From Sclerotinia nivalis (Eukaryota; Ascomycota; Leotiomycetes; Helotiales; Sclerotiniaceae), in NCBI GenBank assembly GCA_029531795.1, contig JAPEIS010000015.1, positions 372,001 through 436,000 of the forward strand: a DNA stretch of 64,000 nt, read 5' to 3'. Positions 47,968-60,499 of this stretch are shown here, piece by piece. Within the stretch, counting starts at the first letter, position 1; the number at the start of each line of letters is the position of its first letter. The position numbers were made by a program, and so were the translations under genes. The notes under the pieces were generated by a model. That model did no database searches, was not told the origin of the DNA, and saw nothing but the letters and a program-made list of their open reading frames with translations.

Positions 47968-48058
47968 GCTTGGTTGAGGTAGTGGTTAACCTGTCTGCCT
48001 CCCAGATGAAATAAAATTGAGTGCGCAGGAAACGGGGATTCGAATTCCCCACCAAGCA
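47968..48058 (+). tRNA. tRNA-Gly(CCC): tRNA-Gly (CCC) with intron
   Basis: Cloverleaf built by eye. Acceptor GCTTGGT (47968-47974) pairs with ACCAAGC (48051-48057), discriminator A at 48058. D arm AGGT/ACCT with AGTGGTTA loop. Anticodon stem TCTGC/GCAGG (one T-G wobble) with loop CT-CCC-A, anticodon CCC at 48001-48003. A 19-nt intron, 48005-48023, sits at the standard position after base 37. T arm GGGGA-TTCGAAT-TCCCC. Non-standard A at position 10 weakens the internal A box. Confidence 0.85.
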
Positions 48059-50894
48059 AAGATGTACTTTTTAGCAGTTGTTTCTTTTGCTTCTTGATCT
48101 GGGTTTTGCTTTCTTCTTGGGCTCTTGCTTTTGGAAGGGCGTTTCTCTCGTACTTCTTGATAATATTGCTTAGTTTGGCTTGTTTTGGATGAGGTGTGAT
48201 TGGTGAAGGTATTCACTTTTGGGAAAGTAATTTGCTAGATATGAGTTTGCTTTTTGTTTGATTTGCTGAAAGTTCCGAGAACTCTCTGTGTATCTTTTTT
48301 CCCACTTACAGTGGTTGCTTCAAACGGCACTTTGATTTCCTGAGTGTTGATATTAATCTTTATTCGAGCTCACAAAGTTATGAGGACTTCTAATATGCGA
48401 ATGAGATCGTTTCAATCAAAGTTTCAAAACTTACCTGATTCCTGATACAGGCTGAGACCAACGAATGGGAAAAAGAAAACTTAGACGCCTATTTATAACA
48501 ACTTGGCGGCTCTTTGCCATTGGGAGTCGAATATCTGGAACCAAACTTCTGGAATGGTTGGTCCAATGCTAGGAGCATGTTTTGCTAAATATCATTCGTC
48601 TGATCGGCATATGCTAAATGCATATGGGCGGCGCACAAGCGGCGTAACAAGTTAAATATATTAAATGTTCTTGATGCACTTTTCATTCTAACGCCAAGTG
48701 CTATGACCTTCCGCTCCGGTTTCAAGATCTGTTACTGTTCTTTGGAAGATCTTCAGAATTCTTCATTTCATAATGATGTATGATGATTATACTCTCTCTG
48801 TGGCAATCTGCACTTAAAACTCACAAGAGACTGTGATTTTTCATGATTCGAGAATTTTGGAGGAATTTCTTTCACGATGTCCGCAAAACCTACAATTCTC
48901 ATATTTCAGCTCTTCCAATTTTGAAAAGAAAGCATTTTCGTCTACAGCATTTTGCCAATTGCACTCAGCCTTGGTTATATGGGTATTAGGATGATGATTC
49001 TGGTTGATCCCATAATCCGCTGTATAATATGCCGGCCAAAGTCGGATTATTGGCTGGGGGAGTTTGCAGTAGTTCAGCATATTGGGATAGAATTGGGTTA
49101 TTTCCGTGAGATGGTAACCCGGTCACAAGGTAAGCTCTGTTGCGATATTTCAAGGATCGTCATATTTCGGCATGAAGTAGCAGGATTTACACAAAAATTA
49201 TGGAATCAATATGCAGTCACTATTGGAAAAAAAACATGGACGGCAATGTGTTCTTTTTTGATATCACATCAATTCTCAACCCCCCCCGGATGCTTTTTGG
49301 GATAGTCAACTATATATGTGATTCATCAGATCCTCCTCATCCCGATTCAAACCAACGATGGCGCTATTTCAATCCGTACCTCAAGGACAAATAAATCGGG
49401 ATGATTTGGCAATTGGTTGGAAATTTATGATAAAGCAGAACAGGCAGGCCACAGAGATTCGTGCTCACCTTGCTTTTTTTGAATAATATCAAGTTATAGA
49501 TGCGGTAAACACGAGTCATTCGAGCGCCTCGGGACCGCGCATACGTTACTTTGAGTTACGTACGGGGAATCAAAATGCTTGGAGAACTGAAATTTTGACT
49601 CGGGAACATGCAAAATCTCGCAAAAGACCATTCATCTTAAGAGAGGACCTGCAGCCATCGAAAGTGTTGTACAGCAATTCCCATTTGATTCATGGAAGGG
49701 TGGAATTTGGGGGTATTTGGGATACTGAAGCCTATCCACCGTGTCTGATATGGAATACTTACCCATCAACATTGATTGGGCAGGCTGGGAAGACTTCTTA
49801 AAGGAGGTAAATGCAAGAATTGTGGTGAGGACGGCAAGAATAGAAGCGAATTCAGTAGGATCTCGGCTTTGGATGCAATGATCTTGGGACGGGAAGAAGA
49901 TGTGGTTCATTGAGTTGGTGTTTGGCAGGTGCGGGTGAAAGATATGGGTGCAGTCGGAGCCTGGGCTTGAAAAGAATTGTTCTGGAACATAATACCGGGG
50001 TTGAAACTTCATCCAACCCAACAGATGAGAGAAGTAAGACTGAGGAACATATGATTCGTTAGTCATAAGCCTACTTTTGATTTTGATTTTGCCTAAACAA
50101 GGTCGGACGTGTCATTTCTTAGAATAACCCCCTGTTCAGATAAGAGTCTGCAAATTTCGAGCTATCCTTTTCAAGAACACCCGAAATGGCCTTAGTGGAG
50201 CTATTTGAATTGGGAAAGGGGACTCTGGAAGACAAATGAATATCAAGGTTTCTTTGGAGGTTTTTGAGGAGCTCGAAAGGTAAAATCCAACTGCGGGGAC
50301 TTTGCCAGCATAAGGTTATTGCGAATTATGAAGAAGGGATGGATTTCCTTTGAAGTGCGTATCATTTATTATTAGGGCCTTCGTTTTTATCTATCTAAAG
50401 GGAGGAATTAAGATGCATACAAATAATGGCCTACTTGTCCCGGCACGTGAGATGATGGCGACTGCTCCCAGCATAAGTCGCATCAACTCAATTCTCAATC
50501 CGACACCGCCGGGGTTTCCTCTCTTTACCGCTGGCCTAGGCTTGCATTACCCGCTACCCTCGTCCTAGCCACGCTCGGTTTTCTTGTCGCCATGATTATT
50601 TAAACAGCGGACGAGAACAGCATGGAGATTTGGAAGACATTTCAAGATATTCTTATATGGCACGGGTTAGACGACAGCTCCAAAGTGAAAGGCTGCAAAT
50701 CTGTACAGCGAATCGTATACACGAGAGGGCAAAGCAAGTAATTTTGCAGCTTGAAAGACAAAAAATGGATGGCAACTCACAGAAGATGCATTGAAAGATG
50801 GACAATGGATATAAGCTCTGTTTTTTAACTCGAAGAAATCGGAAGTGTCAGAAAAGGCTAATAAGCCTGACCAGTCAAAGTGCAGTATATTCCA
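48059..50894. other. Intergenic with scattered coding-like fragments
   Basis: About 2.8 kb without an intact gene. + strand frames at 49200-49890 contain short protein-like pieces (for example DWAGWEDFLKEVNARIVVRT near 49764-49825) broken by stops and frame changes. They may be an old relic, but I could not identify a family. Confidence 0.4.
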
Positions 50895-52484
50895 TCACGA
50901 AGTTTCCGTCGACGCCAGGTCTCTCGGGGTTTCAAGGTCGTTTGGCCTAATACTAAAAGCTCCAATCCCTTTCCTCTCATCTCTTCTCTCAAGAAATCTT
51001 GTCAATAAGGCGGTCAAAGCAATTGCAACCCCAAAAGTCGCTGCAGCAATCCAGCCTGGACGAAACTCGGGTGCCTCCGTAGTTCTCCATACCGCATCTG
51101 AGTACCAAATTTGCATAATATAACCAAACATGTTACTCGTTGCAATCAAGAATCCTCTCATTTCATGATCATGAGCCATAAGATCCGGGTACCAAGAAAA
51201 CCAAATGCCGGGCACTCCGGCCGAGAAATATGCAAGATAAAATGCGACGAACTTTAATTTTATAGGCACAGTCCAGATAGCTAACACAACCGCACTAAAG
51301 AATGTACCAAGCTGCATTACTATTATCGGTTACCAACGTTTTCCGTGCAAGAGGTTGGAATCGGAAATCATGGCGGCTAGAATTTGGACAATGACACCAA
51401 TCCCAGCTTGGGCTGTTGGGAGAACATCCCTGTCATACACTGAGTTCCCTTTGGACTTCAGCCACAAAGCAAATGCTGGTTGCTGAGATGGGAGACTAGC
51501 TTGGATGAAGAAGTAACCGATAGGTAAGACCCAAAATTGCCATTGTGCCATCAATCGAAGAATCTTCTTCTTATCCCAAGCCGACGATCCAAGAGTGTTG
51601 TATCCATCACGGACGAGTCTTTCTTTAGCTAACTTAATCTCAGTCCTTGTAAGATAGAAAGCTCGAGTGGTTTCGGGAAAATCGGGATTGAAGAAATATC
51701 CGATGACACCCACTGGAAGACTTATGGTACCGCATATGATGAACAGCCATTGCCATCCAGCATGACCGAGATGCCCGCTCAAATTGTCATATGCTGCTGC
51801 TTGAAGGTAACCACTAAACATAGTGGCCAATGTGGCAGTACAATAGAACAAGGTCACACGCTTTGCTCTCTCTTGTTTTGTATACCATGACCCAATCACA
51901 TATATGATGCAAGGAAAGAAAGCTCCTTCACAAAGTCCGATGAGAAACCTCAACGCGTACAACTGTGACACCGTGGTAACAGCCGCGCTACAGAAAGTGA
52001 AGATAGACCAGAATACTTCAAGAGTCGGAATCAAGATTGATGGGCGTACGTTGGTAACGAGAATTACAGCAGGTATTTGACTAATCACATAGCCAGCTGT
52101 AAATACATTTCCCAAATATGTCAGCTGACTTCCTTGCATATTGAGGGCTTCTTGCATGCCAGAAACGTATGCATTGCTCAGATTTGCTTGATCAAGATTC
52201 TTGCAGAAGTATCCGAGACAACCGTACGAGAGGAGGAAAAAGTCCAGTTTGAGGAGGAAGCGCTTTTCGATGATTGGTTTGTCTGGATCGTCCCAGACAT
52301 AGCCTTGAATACTTCGCAGGAATCTACGGGAAGAGCCTTTGAAACCAGATTTTTCCCATGGCTTTAGCCGGCCTTCGGTATTGGTCTCTGCGTGCGAAGT
52401 TGGGGACGTTGTTGAGCCATCCGTTGATTTCGCATCAATAGGCGAGATATTCGACTCGAGAGCTTTCTCATTGATTTCGTTCAT
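50895..52484 (-). pseudogene. MFS permease, Dal5/Liz1 (ACS) family, interrupted by one in-frame stop
   Basis: A 12-helix major facilitator of the anion:cation symporter family (allantoate, pantothenate, nicotinate or other carboxylates); substrate not predictable. ATG at 52484 (MNEINEKALESNIS). Landmarks: FLLSYGCLGYFCKNLDQANL, NAYVSGMQEALNMQGSQLTY, ALRFLIGLCEGAFFPCIIYV, GWQWLFIICGTISLPVGVIG. One TAA at 51330-51332 separates LLHGKRW from PIIVMQLGTFFS in the same frame; the rest reads on for 141 residues with the last helices. Without the stop the protein is 529 aa, the usual size. No plausible intron removes it. It may be a nonsense allele, readthrough or a base error. Diverges from the dioxygenase gene. 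Confidence 0.82.
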
Positions 52485-53300
52485 GATGGAGGACTCTGCT
52501 ACTCAGGATTTGACCTCGAGCCCAAAAACACTCGGGGCTATTCTGCTGAAAAGTTGGATGGCTTTTTTTACATATGCATCGTTCCAAAATACTTCGCCAT
52601 TTCGAGATTATTCTCGCCATGTAGATTTGTGGATGTTGATCTAGCACCTGCGGCAGTTTAACAGGCATCAAATTGCGACATCAGCGAACTTCATTCGCCT
52701 TTTTGATATATTATTCAATTCGATCCAATTGAGAACATCGTTCTTATCTCATGCCAGTGCTTCGTAAGACTCGAACGTAAGGCTTGCATGAACGTATTGT
52801 GTTCTGGCATTCATTCAGTTCGAGAAGGATAGACGTTTATCCCACTCTTTCAGATGCAGACTATTTTAACCATATTGACGTGACAATGGAACGTATTTTC
52901 GTTCCGTTATCTTGCGAAACCCCTCAATTAGACGATCCCACATTTTGCCTCAGTTTTTATCCTGGCTGAGGAATATCAAGATATTAAGACGCCAATAGGC
53001 TTCTCAGTTCCATAGAGATTGATAAGCACGAAAGATAAAGCTGCAAGTCAATTCCCTAGTTGAGTGGATGATCGTGGTTTCATATAGGTTGAGCGCTCAA
53101 TTTGGTGATGGTGTCATGCGGGGAACATATGACGGAATGTTGAAGATATCCAACAACCACGAACGAGCAATACAACAGGATGTGCCGAAAGTCCGGAAAC
53201 AAAGAGATGTCTGATACTTAAAGACTCGATTGAGAGTCATTGATTATCTCCAAGTCTGGACTGAAATCACACACATCGTCATTTACCAGAGTCATACATT
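52485..53300. promoter_or_regulatory. Shared upstream region of divergent permease and dioxygenase
   Basis: 816 bases between two ATGs facing apart. No coding region seen. The arrangement suggests joint regulation. I did not recognise a specific operator. Confidence 0.5.
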
Positions 53301-54476
53301 ATGTCTACTACCACAACCGAAACTATCGTGGCATCAGTCCCAGATGTCACTCAATCTCCTCAAGATCTAAAACAATTTGACTTTGATCGCCTTACAACTT
53401 ACACACATCCACCAGAGACTAAGGAAGACCTTCCCTGGGCTGAACTCGTGACACTAGACCTCTCAGACTTCAACAATGAAGGAGGAAAAGAACGTCTCGC
53501 CAAACAACTTGAACACGCCGTTCACCATGTCGGTTTCTTCTACGTGAAAAACTTTGGTCTCACACAAGATCAAGTAGATCGTCAATTTACACTCGCCAAG
53601 AACTTCTTTACTCTTCCCGTGAATGAGAAAGAAAAATACGAAGTCAACTATGCAGCCGCTGATTACAACGGCTGGCGACGAAACAATCATCACACCGTCG
53701 GAAGAGTAAAAGATAACATCGAAATGTACAATATTCCCAAATTCACCAAAGATTTCGAAGGAAAATATGCCCACCCTCCTTTAATCCAAGCTCATCTTCC
53801 CGAGATTGAAGTTTTCTCCAAAGCCCTCCATTCAAACGTCGTTTTACCTTTACTTCGTCTCTTCGCCATCATCCTTCAACTTCCAGATGAAGAATATCTC
53901 GTTAAACAACATACTTACGAGAAGAAAAGCGAAGATCATTACCGCTACATGATTTACCACACGCGAACACCAGAAGAACACGAAGCAAGTGGCTACGGCC
54001 AAACAACCGGACACACCGATCTTGGCACCGTGACCCTCCTCTTCCGCCAACCAGTCGCCGGACTCCAAATCCTTGGCGACAACGGAAACTGGACTTACGT
54101 ATCCGCACAGCCAGGTACCATCACCGTAAACCTCGCAGATACAATCTCGCACTTGACAGGCGGCTGGCTTAAATCCTCAATTCATCGAGTAGTGGCGCCG
54201 CCCAAAGATCAATGGGAGTATGAACGTACGGGACTTTTGTATTTTGCGAGGCCCCATAATGATACTGTTTTGAAACCTATCTTGGATTCTCCGGTTTTGA
54301 AGGAGGCGGGTGTCAAACCGAGGTTTGAGAAGGAGGTTACGATGGAGGAGTGGGTTAGGGCGAAACAGAGGTTGCAGTTGAATCCGGATGTGGCGAGGAA
54401 GTTGTATAAGGATAATGAGGATGGGACGAGGACGGTGGAGGTTATTGCTGGGTTTAAGGATAGGACTTATAAATAA
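53301..54476 (+). CDS. 2-oxoglutarate/Fe(II)-dependent dioxygenase
   Basis: Non-haem iron oxygenase of the isopenicillin-N-synthase-like group (N-terminal DIOX_N plus 2OG-FeII_Oxy), 391 aa, no intron. N-terminal domain: VTLDLSDFNN, then HAVHHVGFFYVKNFGL. Iron ligands: His and Asp in GHTDLGTVTLLF, the distal His in SSIHRVVAPP. The 2-oxoglutarate Arg-type position lies in RTGLLYFARP. The substrate cannot be told; relatives act on small acids, hormones and secondary metabolites. It is divergent from an ACS-family permease, so the pair may import and oxidise one compound. Intact despite the AT-rich flank beginning within 1 kb. Confidence 0.92.
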   Translation: MSTTTTETIVASVPDVTQSPQDLKQFDFDRLTTYTHPPETKEDLPWAELVTLDLSDFNNEGGKERLAKQLEHAVHHVGFFYVKNFGLTQDQVDRQFTLAKNFFTLPVNEKEKYEVNYAAADYNGWRRNNHHTVGRVKDNIEMYNIPKFTKDFEGKYAHPPLIQAHLPEIEVFSKALHSNVVLPLLRLFAIILQLPDEEYLVKQHTYEKKSEDHYRYMIYHTRTPEEHEASGYGQTTGHTDLGTVTLLFRQPVAGLQILGDNGNWTYVSAQPGTITVNLADTISHLTGGWLKSSIHRVVAPPKDQWEYERTGLLYFARPHNDTVLKPILDSPVLKEAGVKPRFEKEVTMEEWVRAKQRLQLNPDVARKLYKDNEDGTRTVEVIAGFKDRTYK

Positions 54477-57400
54477 TTGAACTAGGCGCAAAACTGGAAA
54501 TATAAATCATTGAATTATAAAGAAGGCCCGGGTGAATCTTACTGTGAGTTTGGTGCATTTGTAAGTGATAGACCTGCAGAGAACTTACCAGTCCGCTGCC
54601 TTAGAAGCGCACAAGTTTGTATCTCTCTCTTCATTAAAGTAAGATAAGAGTCAAGCGTCAAGCCTTCGATTTATCAGCACCCCATTACCATTGTACAGAG
54701 TATATAATCGCTCTCTTTCCCTATCTTATGCAAAGTATGACCACTCTGAAGATGAATGGATTCTGTTGTCAATGGCTCGAGTCTCTCAGCTTGAGCAGAA
54801 CAATTCGTGTCTACAAAATCTGATCTGAGCTTGAGGTAAAATCAATGTTTGACATAGGAAAGTATAGATACTTAAAGAAAACAAAAATTAATAGAAAGCG
54901 TTAATAAATGATGATGATGATATCAACAACAAAAACCTTAAGAGATTTCCAATTCCACATTCTAATAAACATAATTTCTCTTCAATACAACTTCACACTA
55001 CAAAGCAAGCGCCACCATTAACTCAGTTGTCGTAGATACCCTCTAGGAAGATTGCCCGTTTCAAACAGCCTACTGTCTCCTTATTGGCCTACTTTGCTTG
55101 GTCATTGAAAATAAGTGAAGGTATTCAACCAATTTATACCCTGAGAGCTACTCAACCCTAAGAGACGGCGAAGAGAGTAATTCTACCACACAGTAGCTCG
55201 CTTTCTGAAGTTTCTGTGAGAATTCCTAATAAGTTATTAAATCACTTAATAATATTTACCGAACCAATAGTTATATGATCACGTGATATATTAATAATAT
55301 GATTTCATATTATTAAATTTTATTATTATATAAAATTTCGATCATATATCATATCAGAATGATTTATAATAGAATAGAATAAAATGGAAGCATATAGAAT
55401 TTTCTTATTCTCAGATTGAATACTATTGGTTATTATTTCCTTTTATTATATAAAATGATTCTATAAGATTCGATTTAAATCGATCTTATTTATAATCATA
55501 GAATAGTGTAGAATCTCATTAAAATCTATAAATACGAAGATCTTCTTCAAAGAATTCTTCGAAAAAATAAGCAGATAAAAATTCAATATTCAATATATAT
55601 ATAATTCTGACTTCAATATTCTATTGTTCATATATTCGATCACTCCTAAGCTAAATACGACTAAGTCTTCCACTATTATAATAAATAATATTATAGTATT
55701 ATTATTATATTATTTATTATTATCCGATCAACCTCCTCCGAGAGTTTCTCATTTCAATGGATCAATAATTAACGGAATTATCATTTGGAAGAGGGATCTA
55801 TAAATTGAAGGTAGAGCCGGTCGAGTACTTTTTTCGCCTGTTCTACAAACCAGTTGCAATCGATCAAGCTGTCCAGGAAATCTTTGAATCAACTATTCAA
55901 GCATGCAGTAATGCGAAATTTTTCCAGAATCTAGGACTATCAAATATTCATCGTAATATTCAGCAGTAGAATGATATTCAAGTTGACACTCACGCACACT
56001 TGACAGCGATGGCGTCAGCAATACTGTTAAGGGTATTTCCCGTTGTTATCTAGTAGTTTCAAATTCCATAATTCGCACCGCATATAATCATAGGCTAAGT
56101 TCAGGCAGCAGTTACTTAGGGCACTTTTCATGCCAGGAACAAGATACACCCGATGGTATCAGTCCACAGCCCTTCCATAGAAGTCTAAAAAAAAATGGGT
56201 TGATACAATTCACGTTACACTCTATGAAAATGGAAGGGGCGTGTCTTTTATACTTTTATCATGAACTCGCTAGGAATTGACAGGCGTCTCATCAATCAAG
56301 CCTTAATTTTAACTCTCCACATACACGTATTCCCTCCCACCCCAGTAATGATAAAGAGGGATATACATACACCAGATCAAAACCCCGGATATCACAATGA
56401 AAATCCATCAGGAACCTCTATCCTCGATCAAGCAAAGTAGAGCACCTTATGCATATTCATACAGAGAGAGCCTCCTATACTGTTCTTCTGAAATGCCAAT
56501 TAAAATTAGTGGTCTCATCCCTTATTGGTATGAGATATCAATTTTCCCTTTGCTGTCACGATCATTTGATTTATCTACACCAACGAAAATCAAAAGTACG
56601 ACTAATTAACGAATAGCATTTATTGAACAGATAAACAGCAACAGCAGTAAAAATAACGGCCAAAAAATATATAGGCATAGAAAGACGCCTTATCAGTTAT
56701 GCTAAGGAAGCGCTCTATCCTAATCTCATTAGAGATACCCACGTTAACAGTGGCACATCAGTCCTGTCCGTCCATGCGTAACTCTTTCCTATGATATCTC
56801 TCACAAAGAGCTTAGAATATCCCTATAACCTTGTTCTGTGCAAGATATCCATTTTGGTCGTCCCTTGATGATCTGAAAGATTTGCAGGACTATAAAGGGA
56901 TAACTCTTAAATAGATAATATTGAATAGACACTTTACAAGCAAAACCGGGCAATGCGATTCAAAGCTTGTGGGTTCACTTGAATGTCTATACTGAATGAT
57001 TTTCTATAAATTTCGGAGAATACAAGAGATTTCTATGGAAATTTGCTAGTGAAATTTATAGCCATCTCATTGACGTCATAAATTCTGGGAAGTTGACAAT
57101 GACCACATCCAAATTTTGATAATAGCTGAAATTAATAATAAAATTGCGCTGTTATTTCTCCCCGCCTACTGTCAAAACTTAATCAATTCTTCGTCTCCCA
57201 GTACTGACAGCCTTTTCACACCTTAACCCATTATTGGATGCCAGCAACCTTTTGTCTCAGCATAGCTGCTGTATATAACTGCAATTTCAAATACGAGTTT
57301 TATTTTGTAACAGTTATTTTATAAACGCACAGTAACTTCCCTTCCCTTTGCTACGATTCACCATATAAAGTATCTTCTACTTTGAGAAAAAGTAACTTAT

Positions 57401-58905
57401 CTCATCTGACCACTGCACATTGTACGATTGATAGAGTCGTACATAATTTATCTACCTACGAATATTTCACACCCATTCACCGATCCTTTTATATACACCA
57501 ATAGATTTTTCCACACGAAATAACTCATCCACTAAGAACAAAATACCCAATTGCCGTTCTCTAGGCACTCCAAACTGGGGTTAACATGAAAACTGCACCT
57601 TAACATTTAGAATCGACTTGGCTCTGATAATACAATTTCCATCCAACCCCACCTCCGCATATTTTCCACCAACAGTTATACAATCCCTTCTCGTTCCCCA
57701 GCCATTCCTAATTATATATCACAGATGCAAAATATATCTCGTACTAATAACCAAACTGTGCGTTATGCATCCTGACTGCAATAACTTGCCATCAATCAAG
57801 CCATAAATATATAGAGATGTGATTAAGCGAGGTAAGAGCGTATAGCACTTACTTTGATATAAAATCTTAGATTCTTAACAATAACAACATCTATTCTTTG
57901 TCGACTTATCTTTTCTACTATCGTCACTACAACTCTTCTTCGATCTTAACATTTATTAATATCCACGATTCTTTATCCCTCTTTTTATAATTATGAATTC
58001 TACCCTTTAGCAAAACCAAAATCAATCTCTACAACATCAATATCAATATCAATCAAAAATCCACTTACTACTTTAATACAATATATAAAAAAGCTTCAAA
58101 GTAAATTACCCCCCCAAAACACACATCAAGATTCAAGATTCAACAATCCCCTCACACAGCTCTTGTCGATAGGCACACGTATGGGGAAGGTGAAGCTTCA
58201 ATAGTATATCTCGTGATAATTCGTATTGATTTGCCTAAAGAACTAGAACTATAGAAACATCGAACTATATAAAGTATAACCGAGGTACTAGCATCAACGC
58301 TAGTGAATTCATGTGATGAATGATGAATATCTCAACAACTCTTCTTCCCCACCCCCCACCTTCTCATCACATTTCCCCCCCCCTTTCCCCCTCGCTAAAC
58401 AAATACAAACCCCTTAAATATCAAAGCCCCATATATAACAAAACTACACCTAATAGATTTCTAAAAATTTTGCTATGAGATTTCACAACTATGAGAATTC
58501 AATTTATATATTCATATCTCATATGAACTTTACGAATTTATATTTTCGAGAAGATGAATTTTACAAGCGATAAGAAATCGCATATCAATCCGATCTATTG
58601 CAGCGGGATTGATTGATTGATTGATTAAATTAACGTCTACACTGAGTCTAAGACTATCTAAGACGGCTAAGAGCTTTATAGACTTCTAACAAGTAACAAA
58701 TGGGGAATTGCTGGCTATATTCGGCTGTAGCTAATACAATTTGGGAAGATTGAAGTGGTCTCAATCTACTAATTTTTGAATAAGGAAAATGAAAACTAAT
58801 CTTGGAGAACAAAGCCTACCTTACAAATACTTTTGTATATAATAAGGAAAATAACAAATGAAATATAATATAATTCGAAATTGGAACGATTTACCCCACA
58901 TAGAA
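54477..58905. other. AT-rich, gene-free region, probably RIP-affected
   Basis: About 4.4 kb with no protein-like ORF. 55261-55740 has 101 G+C in 480 bases by my count (21%). It contains ATATTATTATATAA-type runs and a GATCACGTGATC-like palindrome near 55277. Fits AT-rich repeat-derived DNA; no recognisable element. Confidence 0.6.
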
Positions 58906-58966
58906 GGGTAAATTGACCAAATTAATCAAATTGACCAAATTGATCAAATTGATCTAATTAATCATT
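58906..58966. repeat. AATTGACCA/AATTGATCA tandem tract
   Basis: Tandem 9-10 bp units. The tract sits just beyond the 3' end of the LINE coding region (- strand), so it may be the element's 3' tail. Confidence 0.6.
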
Positions 58967-59479
58967 TTCTTTCAATTTATTTTCTTCACCTTTACCTTCT
59001 TGTTCTACATCCTTTTGCATCCTAGTTAAATGCTATAATCTGATAGCTATTTTTGTTTCCTCGATAAATTCAAAGATCTTAATGATTCCTGTTTTGATGT
59101 AAAGTAGATATTTCATAGTAAATCGAAAGGTAGAATTGTTTTTCTTAAATATTCTTCTTATTGATTTGTATAACGGGCAATTGAGCAAAAGATAATTAGA
59201 AGATTTTCTCTTTCCACATCTACAATTATCATTTACTAAGATTCCGAATCGTTATAAATAAAATTTGAAATATTCATAACCGATTTTAAGCTAAAACAAA
59301 GCACTAATAAAACTTCTCTTAGTGTTTTCTGGAATTTCGATCTTTGAGCTAATCTTCTAAAGATATATTTTCGAATAAATTGAATTAAATGAATAAAGAA
59401 GAATATTCCATTCTTCGGATTTCGTTCTTTTGATATCCATTCCTAAAAAAACAAAACTGATTTCGTTTGATGATGATCT

Positions 59480-59900
59480 TTATTTTGTAGCTTCTTTTGC
59501 CAAAGCATCGGCCAATTCGTTTCCTTCAACGAAGATATACCCTGGAATCTAATTAAAAGAGATTTCAACTCCTTTTCTAAAAAGAGTTTCTGTGGCCTTG
59601 ATTGCTCTAATTTAACATATCTGGCCAGAAACATCAAAGGGTATTTTCAATCAGTATAATCCGGCTTGATTATCTGAATAGATTTTGAATTTCTCACCTG
59701 ATTAAACAATGGAGCTAGTATATTCGATTACTCTAATGACTCCAAGAAATTCACCATTATAGACAAACTGATTTACTCCAATATTGATGGTTTCCTAATA
59801 TAAAACCTGATCATTCGACAGAATAACTGCAATCCCGATACCAATTCCGATTCCGTCCAAAGTAGATAAAGCATCAGTATATATTATAATAGTATTCTTA
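59480..59900 (-). pseudogene. LINE RNase H domain relic
   Basis: Starts at IIIYTDALSTLDGIGIGIG (near 59878), where the catalytic TDGS-type Asp is kept. Then SDNQAGL, a stop in place of Trp, IPGYIFVEGNELADALAKEA near 59550-59490. The order is typical of RNase H at the C-terminus of Tad1 ORF2. Interrupted by stops. Confidence 0.75.
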
Positions 59901-60499
59901 CATCTGTATTTGAATACAAGGTTATAAACAATTGCAGCATCCTCTTTTGTTAGCTTGCTAATATTGACTTTATATAAAGTATTCCTTTTCCAAAAAGGGA
60001 AGTGAAAGTGATCGATCTTTTTTAAGATTAAAGGATCGAAATCTTCTTCGATTGAGTTCATAATCTTTTCAAGCTGAATAAGTTTCGATAGTTTCCTTTG
60101 AGAAATTACTATTGTATTTAAAGCTTCCCTTTCGGTAGTTAACTTATCCATAATTATATTAACAGGATGGAAAAACGAGATTTTCAACAATCTGAAAGCA
60201 TATTGTCTGATTCCAGTGTTTAATCTGATCTCCGGAGGACATAAAACAACTTCTACTTCCATTAACTTTATTGATGAGGTTTTGAAGACTCCTAGAATCT
60301 TACGTAGAGCAAGATTCTAGAGTAATTGAAGAATCTTTTTGAACAATGCTTGATCTTTCCACCAAATGATTGATCCATAATCAACTATACTAGTAACACA
60401 TGCTATATAAAGCTATCTTAGTGCTTTAGGGCTTAACCCTTTCTCAGTATTAACTAACCTTGCCATTCGATAGAATGAAGCCTTAGCTTGAATTACTCG

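Noticed and set aside
48952..49305. A 117-codon + ORF beyond the tRNA
   Set aside because: Several overlapping frames on both strands are open here and none shows a motif; treated as possible relic only.
49632..50066. A 144-codon - strand ORF
   Set aside because: Opposite the + strand fragments, no domain, no start or neighbour logic.
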